Under the pieces are notes generated by a model. That model made no database searches and was not told the origin of the DNA. It saw only the letters and a list, made by a program, of their open reading frames with translations. A DNA stretch of 64,000 nt from NCBI RefSeq assembly GCF_014836765.1, contig NZ_JACSQG010000001.1, positions 678,896 to 742,895 of the forward strand, read 5' to 3'. Both the position numbers and the translations under genes were made by a program. Shown here in pieces: positions 36,562-46,357 of the stretch; within the stretch, counting starts at the first letter, position 1, and each line of letters opens with the position of its first letter. This stretch comes from Serpens gallinarum. GTDB lineage: Bacteria > Pseudomonadota > Gammaproteobacteria > Pseudomonadales > Pseudomonadaceae.

Positions 36562-36810
36562 TCAGTTTTTATGCTCGTCGAGCAGGCTTTGGGCCTGTTC
36601 CAGCACTTGAATGGACTCCTCGTGTTTGCCTTCGTTGTGCAGCGTTTCGCCTTCGGCGCGCAACTTCTGCACCTGTGCGAGGACGGCGGGATCGCTGGGT
36701 GGATCGCTGCTGAGCTGGGCATCGATACGGGCCATGTCTTGAGGACAGTGCATGGCCCATGCCGAAGAGCTGATCAACACGGCTGCAAGGGTAAGCATTA
36801 AACGGCGCAT
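36562..36810 (-). CDS. Small exported protein, third of a tandem family
   Basis: An 82-residue protein with a signal peptide (MRRLMLTLAAVLISSSAWA) and a mature part of about 62 residues. It aligns by eye with the two genes upstream: one Cys after the signal (C22), a helix (QVQKLRAEGETLHNEGKHEE) and an ending helix (SIQVLEQAQSLLDEHKN). The second Cys of its relatives is replaced by Ser. The family is not recognised. The helix pair recalls a single TPR-like hairpin. Last gene of a three-gene run, before ssrA. Confidence 0.75.
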   Translation of the reverse strand: MRRLMLTLAAVLISSSAWAMHCPQDMARIDAQLSSDPPSDPAVLAQVQKLRAEGETLHNEGKHEESIQVLEQAQSLLDEHKN

Positions 36811-36869
36811 AAATCACCTCACGCAAAGAGCGGCTGGGTGGGAATAGTCTGCGGTGTGGGCGCGCGGGC

Positions 36870-37202
36870 TTACTGCCCAGCGCCGCCACCCGCACCACCG
36901 CCCGTGCCGCCATTCGCACCTCCGGAGCCGCTGCCCTCACCGGAACCTTGACGGTTGGCGCTGTCCAGCATTTGCAGGGCGCGTTCGCTCGAGGCGATAC
37001 AACCTTCGGTATCACCTGCGCTTTGCGCTTCCTGGGCTTGTTGTTCCAGCATCTCGATTTGGGTAGTCATGGGATCGCCGACCGTAATCTTGGTGGCTTT
37101 ATCGTCATTGATTTGCTGGAGGTTGGCGGAGCAGCGATCGTCGGCGGCAAATGCCGGAGCAGTGAGCCAAGCGGCGATGAGTAAGCACGCTATGCGTTTC
37201 AT
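36870..37202 (-). CDS. Small exported protein, second of a tandem family
   Basis: A 110-residue protein with a signal peptide ending AFAA, then DDRCSANLQQI with C24, a helix rich in Gln and Glu, and EGCIASSERALQMLDSAN with C68. A tail of about 30 residues is almost only Gly, Ser and Ala. The ATG at 37202 has GGAG six bases before it; an in-frame ATG four codons upstream is part of that ribosome site. The two cysteines could form a disulfide in the periplasm. Family and role unknown. Confidence 0.75.
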   Translation of the reverse strand: MKRIACLLIAAWLTAPAFAADDRCSANLQQINDDKATKITVGDPMTTQIEMLEQQAQEAQSAGDTEGCIASSERALQMLDSANRQGSGEGSGSGGANGGTGGGAGGGAGQ

Positions 37203-37271
37203 GGTGGACTCCATCTCGGGTAAGCGGTGCTGGCCACCGCGGCACGTCCACTATGCCGGCCCAGCGCCGTG

Positions 37272-37532
37272 TCAGTTTTTCATCGGAGTACTGTTGAGCA
37301 GTTGCATGGCTTGGTCGACGGTGCTGATGCATTCGGCCGTGTTGTCGTCGTCCTTGTATTGTTCGGCCTGGTCTTTGAGCTCATCGACCTGGTCTTCCAG
37401 GGTGTCGGTCAGCTCACGTTGGTCCATGGCTTCATCCAGCTGGTCGATGCTGGCCGAGCATTGGTCATCGTCGGCAAAAGCGGCCGGGGCAAAGAACAGT
37501 GCAGCAGCAATAAGCAGGGCTGGGCTTTTCAT
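37272..37532 (-). CDS. Small exported protein, first of a tandem family
   Basis: An 86-residue acidic protein with signal peptide MKSPALLIAAALFFAPAAFA, then DDDQCSASIDQL with C25, an acidic coiled helix (LEDQVDELKDQAEQYKD) and AECISTVDQAMQLLN with C68. Spacing of the cysteines matches the next gene downstream. GAGGACA precedes the ATG at 37532. It heads the three-gene run and is separated from the dld terminator by about 100 bases. Function unknown. Confidence 0.78.
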   Translation of the reverse strand: MKSPALLIAAALFFAPAAFADDDQCSASIDQLDEAMDQRELTDTLEDQVDELKDQAEQYKDDDNTAECISTVDQAMQLLNSTPMKN

Positions 37533-37634
37533 GGTGTGTCCTCGGTTTGCGTCAGGGCAATAGTGAGTTCGTGGACTCATAACGTTGACGCTCCGGTTGG
37601 CCAAGGGTTCAGATTTGTGGATAAAGCATTAAAA

Positions 37635-37654
37635 AGCCCCGCCGATGCGGGGCT
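37635..37654 (-). terminator. Terminator of the lactate operon
   Basis: AGCCCCGC and GCGGGGCT pair around CGAT, followed in the minus direction by a T-run. It lies about 17 bases after the dld stop and closes the lldP-E-F-G-dld operon. Confidence 0.92.
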
Positions 37655-37671
37655 CAATATTGTGCGAACCT

Positions 37672-40479
37672 TCAGGCCCTGGCGTGACTGACGCGGTCCA
37701 CCAGATAGACCAGCGCGTGGTAGTCGATGCCGCTGTGGCTGGACAGACCGATCTCGCAGGTACGACTGGTGCTGATGCCTTCCGTGCAGACCCGCACCGC
37801 ATCCTTGAGCGAACGCAGTGCATGGGCGTTGAGCTCCGGCTGGCTGAAACCCTTGTCGCCGGCGAAGCCGCAGCAGTGGATGCCCTCTGGAATCACCACG
37901 TCCGTGGCGCAGCGCCGGGCAATGTCGATCAGCGTTTGCGCTTCGCCCAGGTGCTGGGTGCTGCAGGTGACGTGCACCGCCACCGGCGTATCCTGTGGGG
38001 TGATGTCCAGGCGATCGAGCAGATGCTCACGGATGAATTTTACCGGGTCGTAGATATCCAGGCGGCTATCTCCCAGGTCCTGTACCAGGCGTAGGGTGCA
38101 GGGACTGGTGTCGCAGTAGATCGGGTCGAGGCCGCCACGGCTGGCCTTGGCCAGGGCAGCGAGCAACTCCTGCTTCTTGCGCTCGCCCTGTTCGGCGTAG
38201 CCCTTGGAGGCGAACGGCTGGCCGCAGCACAGGTTGTCCAATTCCTCGGGGAAGACGACCTGGTAGCCGGCCTTTTCCAGTAGTGCGCGGGTCTTGTCGA
38301 TCAGTGGCGTTTGTTCGCTGTCACTGAACGCCGGGCCCATGGCGCGAGACACGCAGGCGGCCAGGTACACCACCCGTGGCCGTGCATCCTCACTGGCCGG
38401 GGTGTAGGCGATGGGTTTGACCGCTTGCGGCAAGGCCGGCGTCCATTGTGGCAGGCGCTCGCCGGAAAGTTTGCGCAGGCTGGCCGAGGTTTTCGCCAAT
38501 AGCGGCGCGCCGAGCAGCTTGCGGGCGCCATTGGCCGCTGTCAGGGTGAAGCGTGCGCCTTTCATAGCCGTGGCGAAGTGCTCGGCCAGCCAAGTGGCGG
38601 TGCCCTGGCGGTGGGCGTCGACGCCGCGCAGTTTGCGCACCAAATCACCGGTGTTGATGCCTACCGGGCAGCGCTGGGCGCACAGGCCGGTCGCCGCACA
38701 GGTATCGAGGCCGTGGTATTCGTAGGCGCGCTCAAGATCAGTGGTATCGATGCCGGCGCGTTTCTTGGCCTGGATATCGCGCCAGATGACGATGCGCTGG
38801 CGTGGCGTCAGGGTCAGTCCGTTGGACGGGCACACCGGTTCGCAGAAACCGCATTCGATACATTTATCGACGATCTCGTCGGCGGCCGGTAGCGGCTTGA
38901 GGTTCTTCAGGTGGATGCGCGGATCTTCGGAAAGAATCACGTCCGGGTTGAGGATGCCGTTGGGGTCGAGCAGGCGCTTGATCCGCCACATGAGTTGATA
39001 GGCGTCGCTGCCCCATTCCAGTTCGACGAACGGCGCCATGTTGCGCCCAGTACCGTGTTCGGCTTTGAGCGCGCCGCCGTATTCCACGGCCACCAGCTGG
39101 GTGACGTCGTGCATGAAGGCTTCATAACGCGCCACTTGGGCTGGGTCGTCGAAGCCCTGGGTGAAGACGAAGTGCAGGTTGCCCTCCAAGGCGTGGCCAA
39201 AGAGGATGCCTTCGTCGTAATGGTGCTTTTCGAACAGCTGGATCAGGCGGTTGACGCCGTCGGCGAGTTTTTCCACCGGGAAGGTGACGTCTTCGATGAT
39301 CGCCGTGGTGCCGATCTTGCGCACCGCGCCGACGGCCGGGAAGGTGTCCTTGCGGATGCGCCAGAGCTGGTTATAGACCAGCGGGTCTTCGCTGAAGTCG
39401 ACCTTCTTCTCCACCGGAAAACCAACAATCGAGGTGTTGATGCTCGCCAGTTGCTCGTGCAGCAGCGTCTGGGTGGCGGCGCGGGACTCGATCAGCAGCG
39501 CGCAGGCCGTGGCGGACAGGTCTTTGACCCACTCCGGCAGGCCGGGCATGTTCTGCACCGAGCGCATGCTGCGCCGGTCCAGCAGTTCCACGGCCGACAC
39601 CGGCTGCTGCTTGAGCACCGGCACCGCGCGGCAGCAGGTTTCCACGTCGGGGAAGACGATCAACGCGGTGGCCTTGTGCGGGTGCTCGGGCACGGTGTCA
39701 TAGGTGACCGCGCTGACGAATGCCAGGGTGCCTTCGGAGCCGACCATCAGGTGGGTGAGGATGTCCAGCGGCTGGTCGAAATCCACCAGGGCGTTGAGGG
39801 AAAAGCCGGTAGTGTTTTTGAGCCGGTACTTGTGGCGAATCTTGTCGGCCAGCGCGGTGTTGGCGCGGGTTTCCCGACCCAGTTGGGCCAATTGCTCCAA
39901 CAAATCGGCATGGCTGTGTTCGAAGGCGGCAACACTAGCCGGGTCTTCGCTATCGACTACCGTGCCGTCGGCCAGGACCAGGCGCAAGCCGGCCAGGGTC
40001 TTGTAGCTGTTTTGCGCGGTGCCGCAGCACATGCCGCTGGAGTTGTTGGCGACGATGCCGCCGATCTTCGCCGCGTTGATCGAGGCCGGGTCGGGGCCGA
40101 TCTTGCGTCCCAGCGGGGCCAGCACGGCGTTGGCATTGGCGCCGATCACGCCGGGTTGCAGGCGGATTTGTGCGCCGCCGTTGCGGACGTCACGACCGTT
40201 CCAATGATCACCCAGAACGATCAGCACCGAATCGGAAATCGCCTGGCCGGACAAACTGGTGCCGGCGGCGCGAAACGTCACCGGCACCCGCTCGGCGTTG
40301 GCCAGCTTGAGCAGTTCGACCACTTCGTGTTCGGACTCGACGCGCACCACCAGCTTGGGAATCAGCCGGTAGAAACTGGCGTCGGTGCCGAAGGCCAGGG
40401 TGGACAGCGGGTCGTCGAACAGCCGCTCGCGGGGAATCAGCGCCTCGACTGCTTTAAGAAAGACGCCGGGCAGACTCAT
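37672..40479 (-). CDS. dld: FAD/Fe-S D-lactate dehydrogenase (Dld-II type)
   Basis: The 935-residue protein fuses an FAD-binding oxidoreductase (residues 1-480; FRAAGTSLSGQAISD binds FAD, GHALEGNLHFVF is in the catalytic cap) to a ferredoxin-like part with CIECGFCEPVCPSNG and CAATGLCAQRCPVGIN, and a C-terminal cysteine-rich domain with two CCG motifs (LCCGQPFA, HCCGFAGD). It oxidises D-lactate to pyruvate and passes electrons to the quinone pool. The start overlaps the lldG stop by four bases. Confidence 0.93.
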   Translation of the reverse strand: MSLPGVFLKAVEALIPRERLFDDPLSTLAFGTDASFYRLIPKLVVRVESEHEVVELLKLANAERVPVTFRAAGTSLSGQAISDSVLIVLGDHWNGRDVRNGGAQIRLQPGVIGANANAVLAPLGRKIGPDPASINAAKIGGIVANNSSGMCCGTAQNSYKTLAGLRLVLADGTVVDSEDPASVAAFEHSHADLLEQLAQLGRETRANTALADKIRHKYRLKNTTGFSLNALVDFDQPLDILTHLMVGSEGTLAFVSAVTYDTVPEHPHKATALIVFPDVETCCRAVPVLKQQPVSAVELLDRRSMRSVQNMPGLPEWVKDLSATACALLIESRAATQTLLHEQLASINTSIVGFPVEKKVDFSEDPLVYNQLWRIRKDTFPAVGAVRKIGTTAIIEDVTFPVEKLADGVNRLIQLFEKHHYDEGILFGHALEGNLHFVFTQGFDDPAQVARYEAFMHDVTQLVAVEYGGALKAEHGTGRNMAPFVELEWGSDAYQLMWRIKRLLDPNGILNPDVILSEDPRIHLKNLKPLPAADEIVDKCIECGFCEPVCPSNGLTLTPRQRIVIWRDIQAKKRAGIDTTDLERAYEYHGLDTCAATGLCAQRCPVGINTGDLVRKLRGVDAHRQGTATWLAEHFATAMKGARFTLTAANGARKLLGAPLLAKTSASLRKLSGERLPQWTPALPQAVKPIAYTPASEDARPRVVYLAACVSRAMGPAFSDSEQTPLIDKTRALLEKAGYQVVFPEELDNLCCGQPFASKGYAEQGERKKQELLAALAKASRGGLDPIYCDTSPCTLRLVQDLGDSRLDIYDPVKFIREHLLDRLDITPQDTPVAVHVTCSTQHLGEAQTLIDIARRCATDVVIPEGIHCCGFAGDKGFSQPELNAHALRSLKDAVRVCTEGISTSRTCEIGLSSHSGIDYHALVYLVDRVSHARA

Positions 40480-41147
40480 GCATCCTCCAGGATCAGCACG
40501 ATCAGGTCCTTCGGCCCATGAGCGCCGTAGGCCAGCACCTGTTCGATGTCAGCGGTCTTCGAGGGGCCGGAGACGAGCAGGGCATTGGTCGGCATGCCCT
40601 GTGCCCACTGTTGCTTCTGCTGCACCTCGTAGAAATTGTTGTACACCTGGCTGGCCTTGAGGATCGCGAAGTGCACCGGCGGCACCAGGCTCATCAGGCG
40701 CGGTTCCTGCGGGGTCGGCCAGAGAATCAAGCTGCCGGTGGCGGCGATGGCACCCAGGGTTCCGGTCAGGCTGGCCGGCGTGTCGTTGAACAGCTCGGCC
40801 TTCCATTGCTCGATGGGACGGTCGTAGGCCTTCAACGTCGGCGCAGCGTCGCGGCCGGCGAAGTGTTCGGCAATTTGCGCGCCCCAAGGCGTGGTCGGCG
40901 CGATCAGCAGGCTGGGCAGCTGTTTGTCGGTCAGCAGTTTTTCCAGCAATGCGGGCCAGGCATCTGTTGTGGTCAGGTGGGTTTCGGTGTGCACCGCTTC
41001 CATCAACTGTCGCAAGCGCTCGGTGCGTTGCTCGGCCGGGTAGCTCCAGGGCTCGGTCACCAGGGCTTCGTCGAAGTCGTCGATCAGCGGCTGAGTGCCG
41101 GCCAGGCTGTTGCGCAGCTTGGCGAGAATGTTGGCTTTGGCAGACAT
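40476..41147 (-). CDS. lldG: Lactate utilisation protein LldG/LutC
   Basis: A 223-residue LutC/YkgG protein (DUF162). The segment LTGTLGAIAATGSLIL and the strand LMSLVPPVHFAIL are typical. It is the third subunit of the LldEFG (LutABC) L-lactate dehydrogenase complex. The start touches the lldF stop (TAATG), and the stop overlaps dld, so all are coupled. Confidence 0.92.
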   Translation of the reverse strand: MSAKANILAKLRNSLAGTQPLIDDFDEALVTEPWSYPAEQRTERLRQLMEAVHTETHLTTTDAWPALLEKLLTDKQLPSLLIAPTTPWGAQIAEHFAGRDAAPTLKAYDRPIEQWKAELFNDTPASLTGTLGAIAATGSLILWPTPQEPRLMSLVPPVHFAILKASQVYNNFYEVQQKQQWAQGMPTNALLVSGPSKTADIEQVLAYGAHGPKDLIVLILEDA

Positions 41148-42586
41148 TATTTGGCCTCCAGATGCTGTTTCGCCAGTTCATGCAGCGAACGGGCCGCCGG
41201 TTTCGGCGCGCTGTGGTTCTGTGCCCAGGGGCCAATGTTCGGGGTCAGGCCACGCAGGCGGGTGGCGAAGAAACCGAACACGCGATAGAGCAGCGGTGAG
41301 GTGTTGAGCAGTTGCCAGCTTTTCCACAGCAGCCGTTCCTGGGCCGAGTACTTGCTGCCCTGGCCACGCAACAGGTGATGGGCTGCGTCAGGCTTTTTCA
41401 CGTTCTCTTCGCGCAGACGGCGCAACAACGACGGAATCGGAATCTTCACCGGACAGACTTCGCCACAGGCGCCGCACAGCGACGAGGCGGACGGGTGATC
41501 CGGGGTGTTTTCCAGGCCCAGCAGGTGCGGCGAGATGATCTTGCCGATCGGCCCCGGATACACGGTGCCGTAAGCCTGGCCGCCGATGCGCGTATACACC
41601 GGGCAGTGGTTCATGCAGGCGCCGCAGCGGATGCAATTCAGTGTCTGGCGCAATTCGCTGTCGGCGAAGGCCTGGCTGCGGCCGTTGTCGAGCAGGATCA
41701 GGTGGACTTCCTGCGGGCCGTCCAGCTCGTCGGCCTGGCGCGGTCCGGAGATCATGTTGACGTAAGTAGTGATGCCCTGGCCCAGTGCCGAGCGGGTCAA
41801 TAGCGAGAGCAGCGGGACCACGTCGCGCAGGTTTTCCACCACCTTCTCAATGCCGGTAACGGCGATGTGCACAGGCGGCACACCGGTGGACATGCGGCCG
41901 TTGCCTTCGTTTTCCACCAGCAGCAGGGTACCGGTTTCCGCCACGGCGAAGTTGACCCCGGAAACACCAATGTCGGCCTCGAAGAACTTTTGGCGCAGGA
42001 TCTTGCGACCGGTCTGGATCAGCGCATCGACGTCCTCGGTGTACTCGATGCCGAGCTTGTCGCGAAACAGCGAGCCGACCTGGCGGGCGTTCTTGTGGAT
42101 CGCCGGCATGATGATGTGGGTGGGCTTTTCATGGTCGAGCTGGATGATGTACTCGCCCATGTCCGATTCCAGCGCCTCGATGCCGTGGCCTTCGAGGAAA
42201 TGGTTCATCTCCATTTCTTCGCTGACCATCGACTTGCCCTTGATCACCTGTTTGGCCTGATGGGCCTGGGCGATCTCCAGGAAAATGGCGTTGGCCTCGT
42301 CGGTGGTCTCGGCCCAGTGCACCGTGACGCCGTTGCGGGTCAGGTTGGCTTCGAGCGTTTCCAGCAGGTCGGGCAGTTGCGACAGGGCGCGGGCGCGCAC
42401 GTGGTTGCCCAGCTCGCGCAAATGTTCGCGTTCGTACTCGTCGGGCATCGAGATCAGGCGCTTGACCATCAGCGAGTCCATGGCGGTGCGCATGTTGTTG
42501 CGCAACTGGACGTCGCCCAGGGCCATATGGGCGTTGTGTTTCAACTCGCGGCTGGGCAGCTCGACGACGGGGATCTGCTGGCTCAT
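41147..42586 (-). CDS. lldF: Lactate utilisation iron-sulfur protein LldF/LutB
   Basis: A 479-residue protein with an N-terminal LUD domain (as in LutC) and two [4Fe-4S] motifs: CIRCGACMNHCPVY near 314 and CGACGEVCPVKIP near 370. It is the electron-carrying subunit of the L-lactate oxidising complex. Its ATG at 42586 overlaps the lldE stop. Confidence 0.94.
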   Translation of the reverse strand: MSQQIPVVELPSRELKHNAHMALGDVQLRNNMRTAMDSLMVKRLISMPDEYEREHLRELGNHVRARALSQLPDLLETLEANLTRNGVTVHWAETTDEANAIFLEIAQAHQAKQVIKGKSMVSEEMEMNHFLEGHGIEALESDMGEYIIQLDHEKPTHIIMPAIHKNARQVGSLFRDKLGIEYTEDVDALIQTGRKILRQKFFEADIGVSGVNFAVAETGTLLLVENEGNGRMSTGVPPVHIAVTGIEKVVENLRDVVPLLSLLTRSALGQGITTYVNMISGPRQADELDGPQEVHLILLDNGRSQAFADSELRQTLNCIRCGACMNHCPVYTRIGGQAYGTVYPGPIGKIISPHLLGLENTPDHPSASSLCGACGEVCPVKIPIPSLLRRLREENVKKPDAAHHLLRGQGSKYSAQERLLWKSWQLLNTSPLLYRVFGFFATRLRGLTPNIGPWAQNHSAPKPAARSLHELAKQHLEAK

Positions 42587-43407
42587 GCCTTACCTCCGGT
42601 GCGTTCCCACAGGAAGCTGGCCAGGTGTTGGCCGCGCAGCGTGGCGTTTTGCTTTTCCAGGGCGCCATTGATATTCATCAGGCAGCCGCAGTCGGCGGTG
42701 AGCATCTGGTCGGCGCCGGATTCCTTCAGTGCACGGGTCTTGTCCGCCACCATGGCACCGGAGATGTCCGGCATGCGCACGCTGAAAGTGCCGCCAAAGC
42801 CGCAGCATTCGCTTTCGTGGTCGTGCTCGACACGCTCGACATTGTTCAGCTGCGCAAGCAGTGCGCGGCCATGCAGGTGCGTGTTCATCTCTCGGCGTGC
42901 CGTGCACGAGGTGTGCAGGGCAATCTTGATCGGTGCGCCCTGGTCCTGGAAGTCCACCTTGCACACATGCAGGAGGAATTCGGCCAGCTCGAAGGTGCGC
43001 TCGGCGAGCGCCTGGGCCTGTTTCAGCATCTGCGGCTCGTCCTTGAACAACAGCGCGTAATGCTCGCGAAACATTCCCGCGCAGGAACCGGACGGCACGA
43101 TCACCGGCCAACCTTCGTCGAACAGCTTGAGCTGAGCGCGCGCCACTTCTCGAGCTTCATCGGTGTAGCCGCTGGTGTAAGCAGGCTGGCCGCAGCAGCT
43201 CTGGCCCTGGGGGTAGTGCACCTTGATGCCTTCGCGTTCCAGTAAATGAATGGTGTCGAGGCCGGCTTCGGGAAAGAACAGATCGACCACGCAAGTGCCG
43301 AACAGGTAGACCTCGGCAGGCTTGCTGGCTGGATATTCACGTGGAGTGGGCAGCGGCGGCGCCACCCGGGTGGCGTTAGGGACTGCGTTATAAAACAGAT
43401 CGCTCAT
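42583..43407 (-). CDS. lldE: Lactate utilisation protein LldE/LutA
   Basis: A 274-residue protein with two cysteine-rich CCG domains: SCCGQPAYTSG and ECCGFGGTFSV, as in LutA and the heterodisulfide reductase subunit D family. It forms the L-lactate dehydrogenase complex with LldF and LldG. Relative to the common LutA length (about 240) it has a longer N-terminus (MSDLFYNAVPNATRVAPPLP). It follows lldP after about 83 bases. Confidence 0.92.
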   Translation of the reverse strand: MSDLFYNAVPNATRVAPPLPTPREYPASKPAEVYLFGTCVVDLFFPEAGLDTIHLLEREGIKVHYPQGQSCCGQPAYTSGYTDEAREVARAQLKLFDEGWPVIVPSGSCAGMFREHYALLFKDEPQMLKQAQALAERTFELAEFLLHVCKVDFQDQGAPIKIALHTSCTARREMNTHLHGRALLAQLNNVERVEHDHESECCGFGGTFSVRMPDISGAMVADKTRALKESGADQMLTADCGCLMNINGALEKQNATLRGQHLASFLWERTGGKA

Positions 43408-43490
43408 CGGCTTAATTCTCCCGGTGGGCCCGGTTGTCCACGAAGTGGCAGGTGCCGGGCGGAGCCCGGCTTGTTGTTATGGTGGTGAAA

Positions 43491-45179
43491 TCAGTTCACT
43501 AGCATGCCAGTGAATACATACGCTTGGGCCAGGGTGATCAGACCGACGAACGTGGCAAAGATCAAGCTGTGCTTCAGGGTGAAGCGGAACAGATCCGACT
43601 CCTTGCCGACCATGCCGGTGGCGGCGCAGGCCACGGCGATGGATTGTGGCGAAATCATCTTGCCGGTTACGCCGCCGCTGGTATTAGCCGCCACCAGCAG
43701 GGTTTCGTTGACGCCGATCTGCTGCGCAGTAGTGGCCTGCAGCGAGCTGAACAGGGCATTGGACGACGTGTCCGAGCCTGTCAGGAACACGCCCAGCCAG
43801 CCCAGGAAGGGCGAGAAGAACGGGAACAAGACGCCAGTGCCGGCCAAGACCAGCGCAAGGGTGCTGGACATGCCCGAATAGTTGGTAACAAAGGCGAAGC
43901 CCAGCACCATGCCGATGGAGATGATCGGCCATTTCAGTTCCACCACGGTGTCCTTGAAAGTGGTCAGGCCATTTTTAGGCGTGATCTTCAGGATCAGCAT
44001 GGAAATCAGCGCCGAGAAGAAGATCGCGGTCCCGGTGGCAGAAATCGGATCAAGCTTGAATACCGCAGCGATCGGCGTCGGCTCGGTGACGATCGGCGCG
44101 ATCTTGATCGCCAGATTATGCAGATACGGAATTTCAAACATAAACACGGTGAAATCCAGCGGGCCGCCGGTTGCGAACAACGCCTTGAATGGTTTCAGGG
44201 TCCACAGCGTCACCATGGCGGTCAGTACCAGGAAGGGCGACCACGCCTTGAGGATCTGGCCGAAGTTGTAGGGTGACGGCTCGGTGCTGCGCATCTTACC
44301 GAAACCGCCGGCTACCGCTGCGCTGCCTGCACTGACGCCAACCACGGCGGGAACGGCAGCCTGGGCCGGTTGCCAGACTTTGAGGAACAGCGTCAGGGAC
44401 ACCAGGCTGACCAGCGCCGAGGTGATGTCCGGCAGTTCCGGGCCAATGTAGTTGGAGGTGAAATACTGGGTTACGGCAAAGCTGACTCCGGCTACCAGAG
44501 TCGCGGGCCAGGTTTCCTTGATGCCGCGCCAGCCGTCCATCATTGCCACCAGCCAGAACGGCACGATGACCGACAGAATGGGCAATTGGCGACCGGCCAT
44601 GGCGCCGATGTCGAAGGCGTCGATGCCGGTCACCTGGCCGGCGACGATGATCGGGATGCCCAGGGCGCCAAAGGCCACCGGCGCGGTGTTGGCGATCAGG
44701 CACAAGCCTGCGGCGTACAACGGGTTGAAACCCAGGCCAACGAGCAGGGCGGCGGTGATTGCCACCGGTGCGCCAAAGCCAGCGGCACCTTCCAAAAACG
44801 CGCCGAAGCAGAAGCCGATCAACAGCACTTGCAGGCGCTGGTCCCCGGTAATCGACAGCACCGAGCTACGAATGATCTCGAACTGGCCGCTCTTGACCGT
44901 GAGCTTGTAGAGGAACACCGCCGCGACGATGATCCAGGCAATCGGCCAGAGACCGTAGATGAAGCCGTAGCCAGCTGAGGCGAGGGCCATTTCGGCCGGC
45001 ATGCCAAAGGCCAGAATGGCGACCAGGATAGACAGCGCGAGCGTGATGGTGCCCGCCACATGCCCCTTGAGGCGGAACACCGCCAGGGCCAGGAAGAAGA
45101 ACACAATGGGGATCAGCGCCACCAGTGCGGAAAGGCCGAGGCTGCCCAGTGGGGCGTAGAGTTGTTGCCAGGTTTGCAT
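43491..45179 (-). CDS. lldP: L-lactate permease
   Basis: A 562-residue integral membrane protein of the LctP family with about a dozen hydrophobic segments, importing lactate with protons. Conserved parts include [20 protein letters not shown] and the C-terminal [18 protein letters not shown] and [15 protein letters not shown]. It is first in the operon, and the operator for the divergent regulator lldR lies in its leader. Confidence 0.96.
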   Translation of the reverse strand: MQTWQQLYAPLGSLGLSALVALIPIVFFFLALAVFRLKGHVAGTITLALSILVAILAFGMPAEMALASAGYGFIYGLWPIAWIIVAAVFLYKLTVKSGQFEIIRSSVLSITGDQRLQVLLIGFCFGAFLEGAAGFGAPVAITAALLVGLGFNPLYAAGLCLIANTAPVAFGALGIPIIVAGQVTGIDAFDIGAMAGRQLPILSVIVPFWLVAMMDGWRGIKETWPATLVAGVSFAVTQYFTSNYIGPELPDITSALVSLVSLTLFLKVWQPAQAAVPAVVGVSAGSAAVAGGFGKMRSTEPSPYNFGQILKAWSPFLVLTAMVTLWTLKPFKALFATGGPLDFTVFMFEIPYLHNLAIKIAPIVTEPTPIAAVFKLDPISATGTAIFFSALISMLILKITPKNGLTTFKDTVVELKWPIISIGMVLGFAFVTNYSGMSSTLALVLAGTGVLFPFFSPFLGWLGVFLTGSDTSSNALFSSLQATTAQQIGVNETLLVAANTSGGVTGKMISPQSIAVACAATGMVGKESDLFRFTLKHSLIFATFVGLITLAQAYVFTGMLVN

Positions 45180-45251
45180 CTGGGGTGGCTCCCTAATTGT
45201 TGTGATCGCCCGGCGGGTGGCCGCTAGGGCAGCAAAAACAGCTGACAGGAT

Positions 45252-45268
45252 AATTGGTCAGACCAATT
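45252..45268. promoter_or_regulatory. LldR-type operator
   Basis: AATTGGTC-A-GACCAATT is a perfect palindrome 73 bases before lldP and about 270 before lldR. It matches the TGGTnnnACCA pattern recognised by FadR-subfamily GntR regulators such as LldR and PdhR. The rest of the 350-base gap shows no other clear site. Confidence 0.85.
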
Positions 45269-45536
45269 TACAGTTCAGGATCGACAGAGTAAAAGTGCTG
45301 TCGATTGCCTGTCAATTTGCGCACCTGCGACTTTGGTATTGGTTGCGCCACGTAATGGGTTGGTGCGATCTAGCGAGCCAAGCAAGAGGAATTGGTTGTT
45401 TAAAGTATATGCAGCGCTGATACGGGACCGGCCGGCGCCGATGAGCTGTCGGTGGCGAAAGGGCGACATATCAGGGCTCAGACGGCGCGGGTAGAATGGC
45501 CGCTGATTTAATCAATGCGTGAAAGGGGAAGGGCGT

Positions 45537-46304
45537 ATGGGGTTCGGGCGGGTGCAGCAGCGGCGCTTATCAGACGATATCGTCGAGCGATTGCAGAGCA
45601 TGATTCTGGAAGGCACCCTCAAACCAGGCGAGCGCCTGCCGGCCGAGCGCGTGCTGGCCGAGCAGTTTGGTGTATCGCGCCCTTCATTACGCGAGGCGAT
45701 CCAAAAACTGGCGGCCAAGGGGCTGTTGGTCAGTCGTCAGGGCGGCGGTAATTTTGTCGCTGAAGCCTTGGGTTCGACATTTAGCGATCCGCTGCTGCAG
45801 CTCTTGGAGAATAATGCCGATGCCCAGCGCGATCTGCTGGAATTTCGCCACACCCTGGAAGGTGCATGCGCCTACTACGCCGCCCAGCGGGCGACGGAGC
45901 TTGATCAGCAGCGCCTGACTGCCGCTTTTGCTGAGCTGCAGGAGTGTTACGCACGCAGCGATACCGTCACGCGTATGGAAGAAGGCGTGGCGGACGCGCA
46001 CTTTCACTTGGCCATTGCCGAGGCAAGCCACAACGCGGTTCTGTTGCACACCATTCGCGGCTTGTTCGATCTGCTCAAGCGCAACGTGGTCACCAATATT
46101 GGTGGTATGTACGCCGTGCGCAGCGAAACCCGTGACATGCTGATGCAGCAGCACCGGGAGTTGTACGAGGCGGTTATCGAACGCCGAGCAGCGGATGCCA
46201 GAGATATCGTGCACCGGCATATCAGCTACGTGCAGGATGTGTTGGCGGCCGGTCAGCAGGAAGAGCAGCGCGAAGCGCGAGCGCGACGGCGGGTAGGGGT
46301 GTAG
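45537..46304 (+). CDS. lldR: GntR/FadR-family lactate regulator LldR
   Basis: A 255-residue regulator with an N-terminal winged helix (LPAERVLAEQFGVSRPSLRE) and an FCD ligand-binding domain with metal-ligand histidines (DAHFHLAIAEASHN and the later HRELYEAV and HRHISYV). It represses the divergent lactate operon until lactate binds. The ATG at 45537 follows a purine-rich GGGGAAGGG site; a GTG six codons upstream is less likely. Confidence 0.93.
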   Translation: MGFGRVQQRRLSDDIVERLQSMILEGTLKPGERLPAERVLAEQFGVSRPSLREAIQKLAAKGLLVSRQGGGNFVAEALGSTFSDPLLQLLENNADAQRDLLEFRHTLEGACAYYAAQRATELDQQRLTAAFAELQECYARSDTVTRMEEGVADAHFHLAIAEASHNAVLLHTIRGLFDLLKRNVVTNIGGMYAVRSETRDMLMQQHRELYEAVIERRAADARDIVHRHISYVQDVLAAGQQEEQREARARRRVGV

Positions 46305-46357
46305 TGGGCGGGGCGCCTGAATGCTAGAAGCAGGGCCCCGACCGGGAGCTGGAGCGC

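Noticed and set aside
38911-40521. 536-codon plus-strand frame antisense to dld
   Set aside because: Composition is that of an antisense shadow, and dld has full catalytic motifs.
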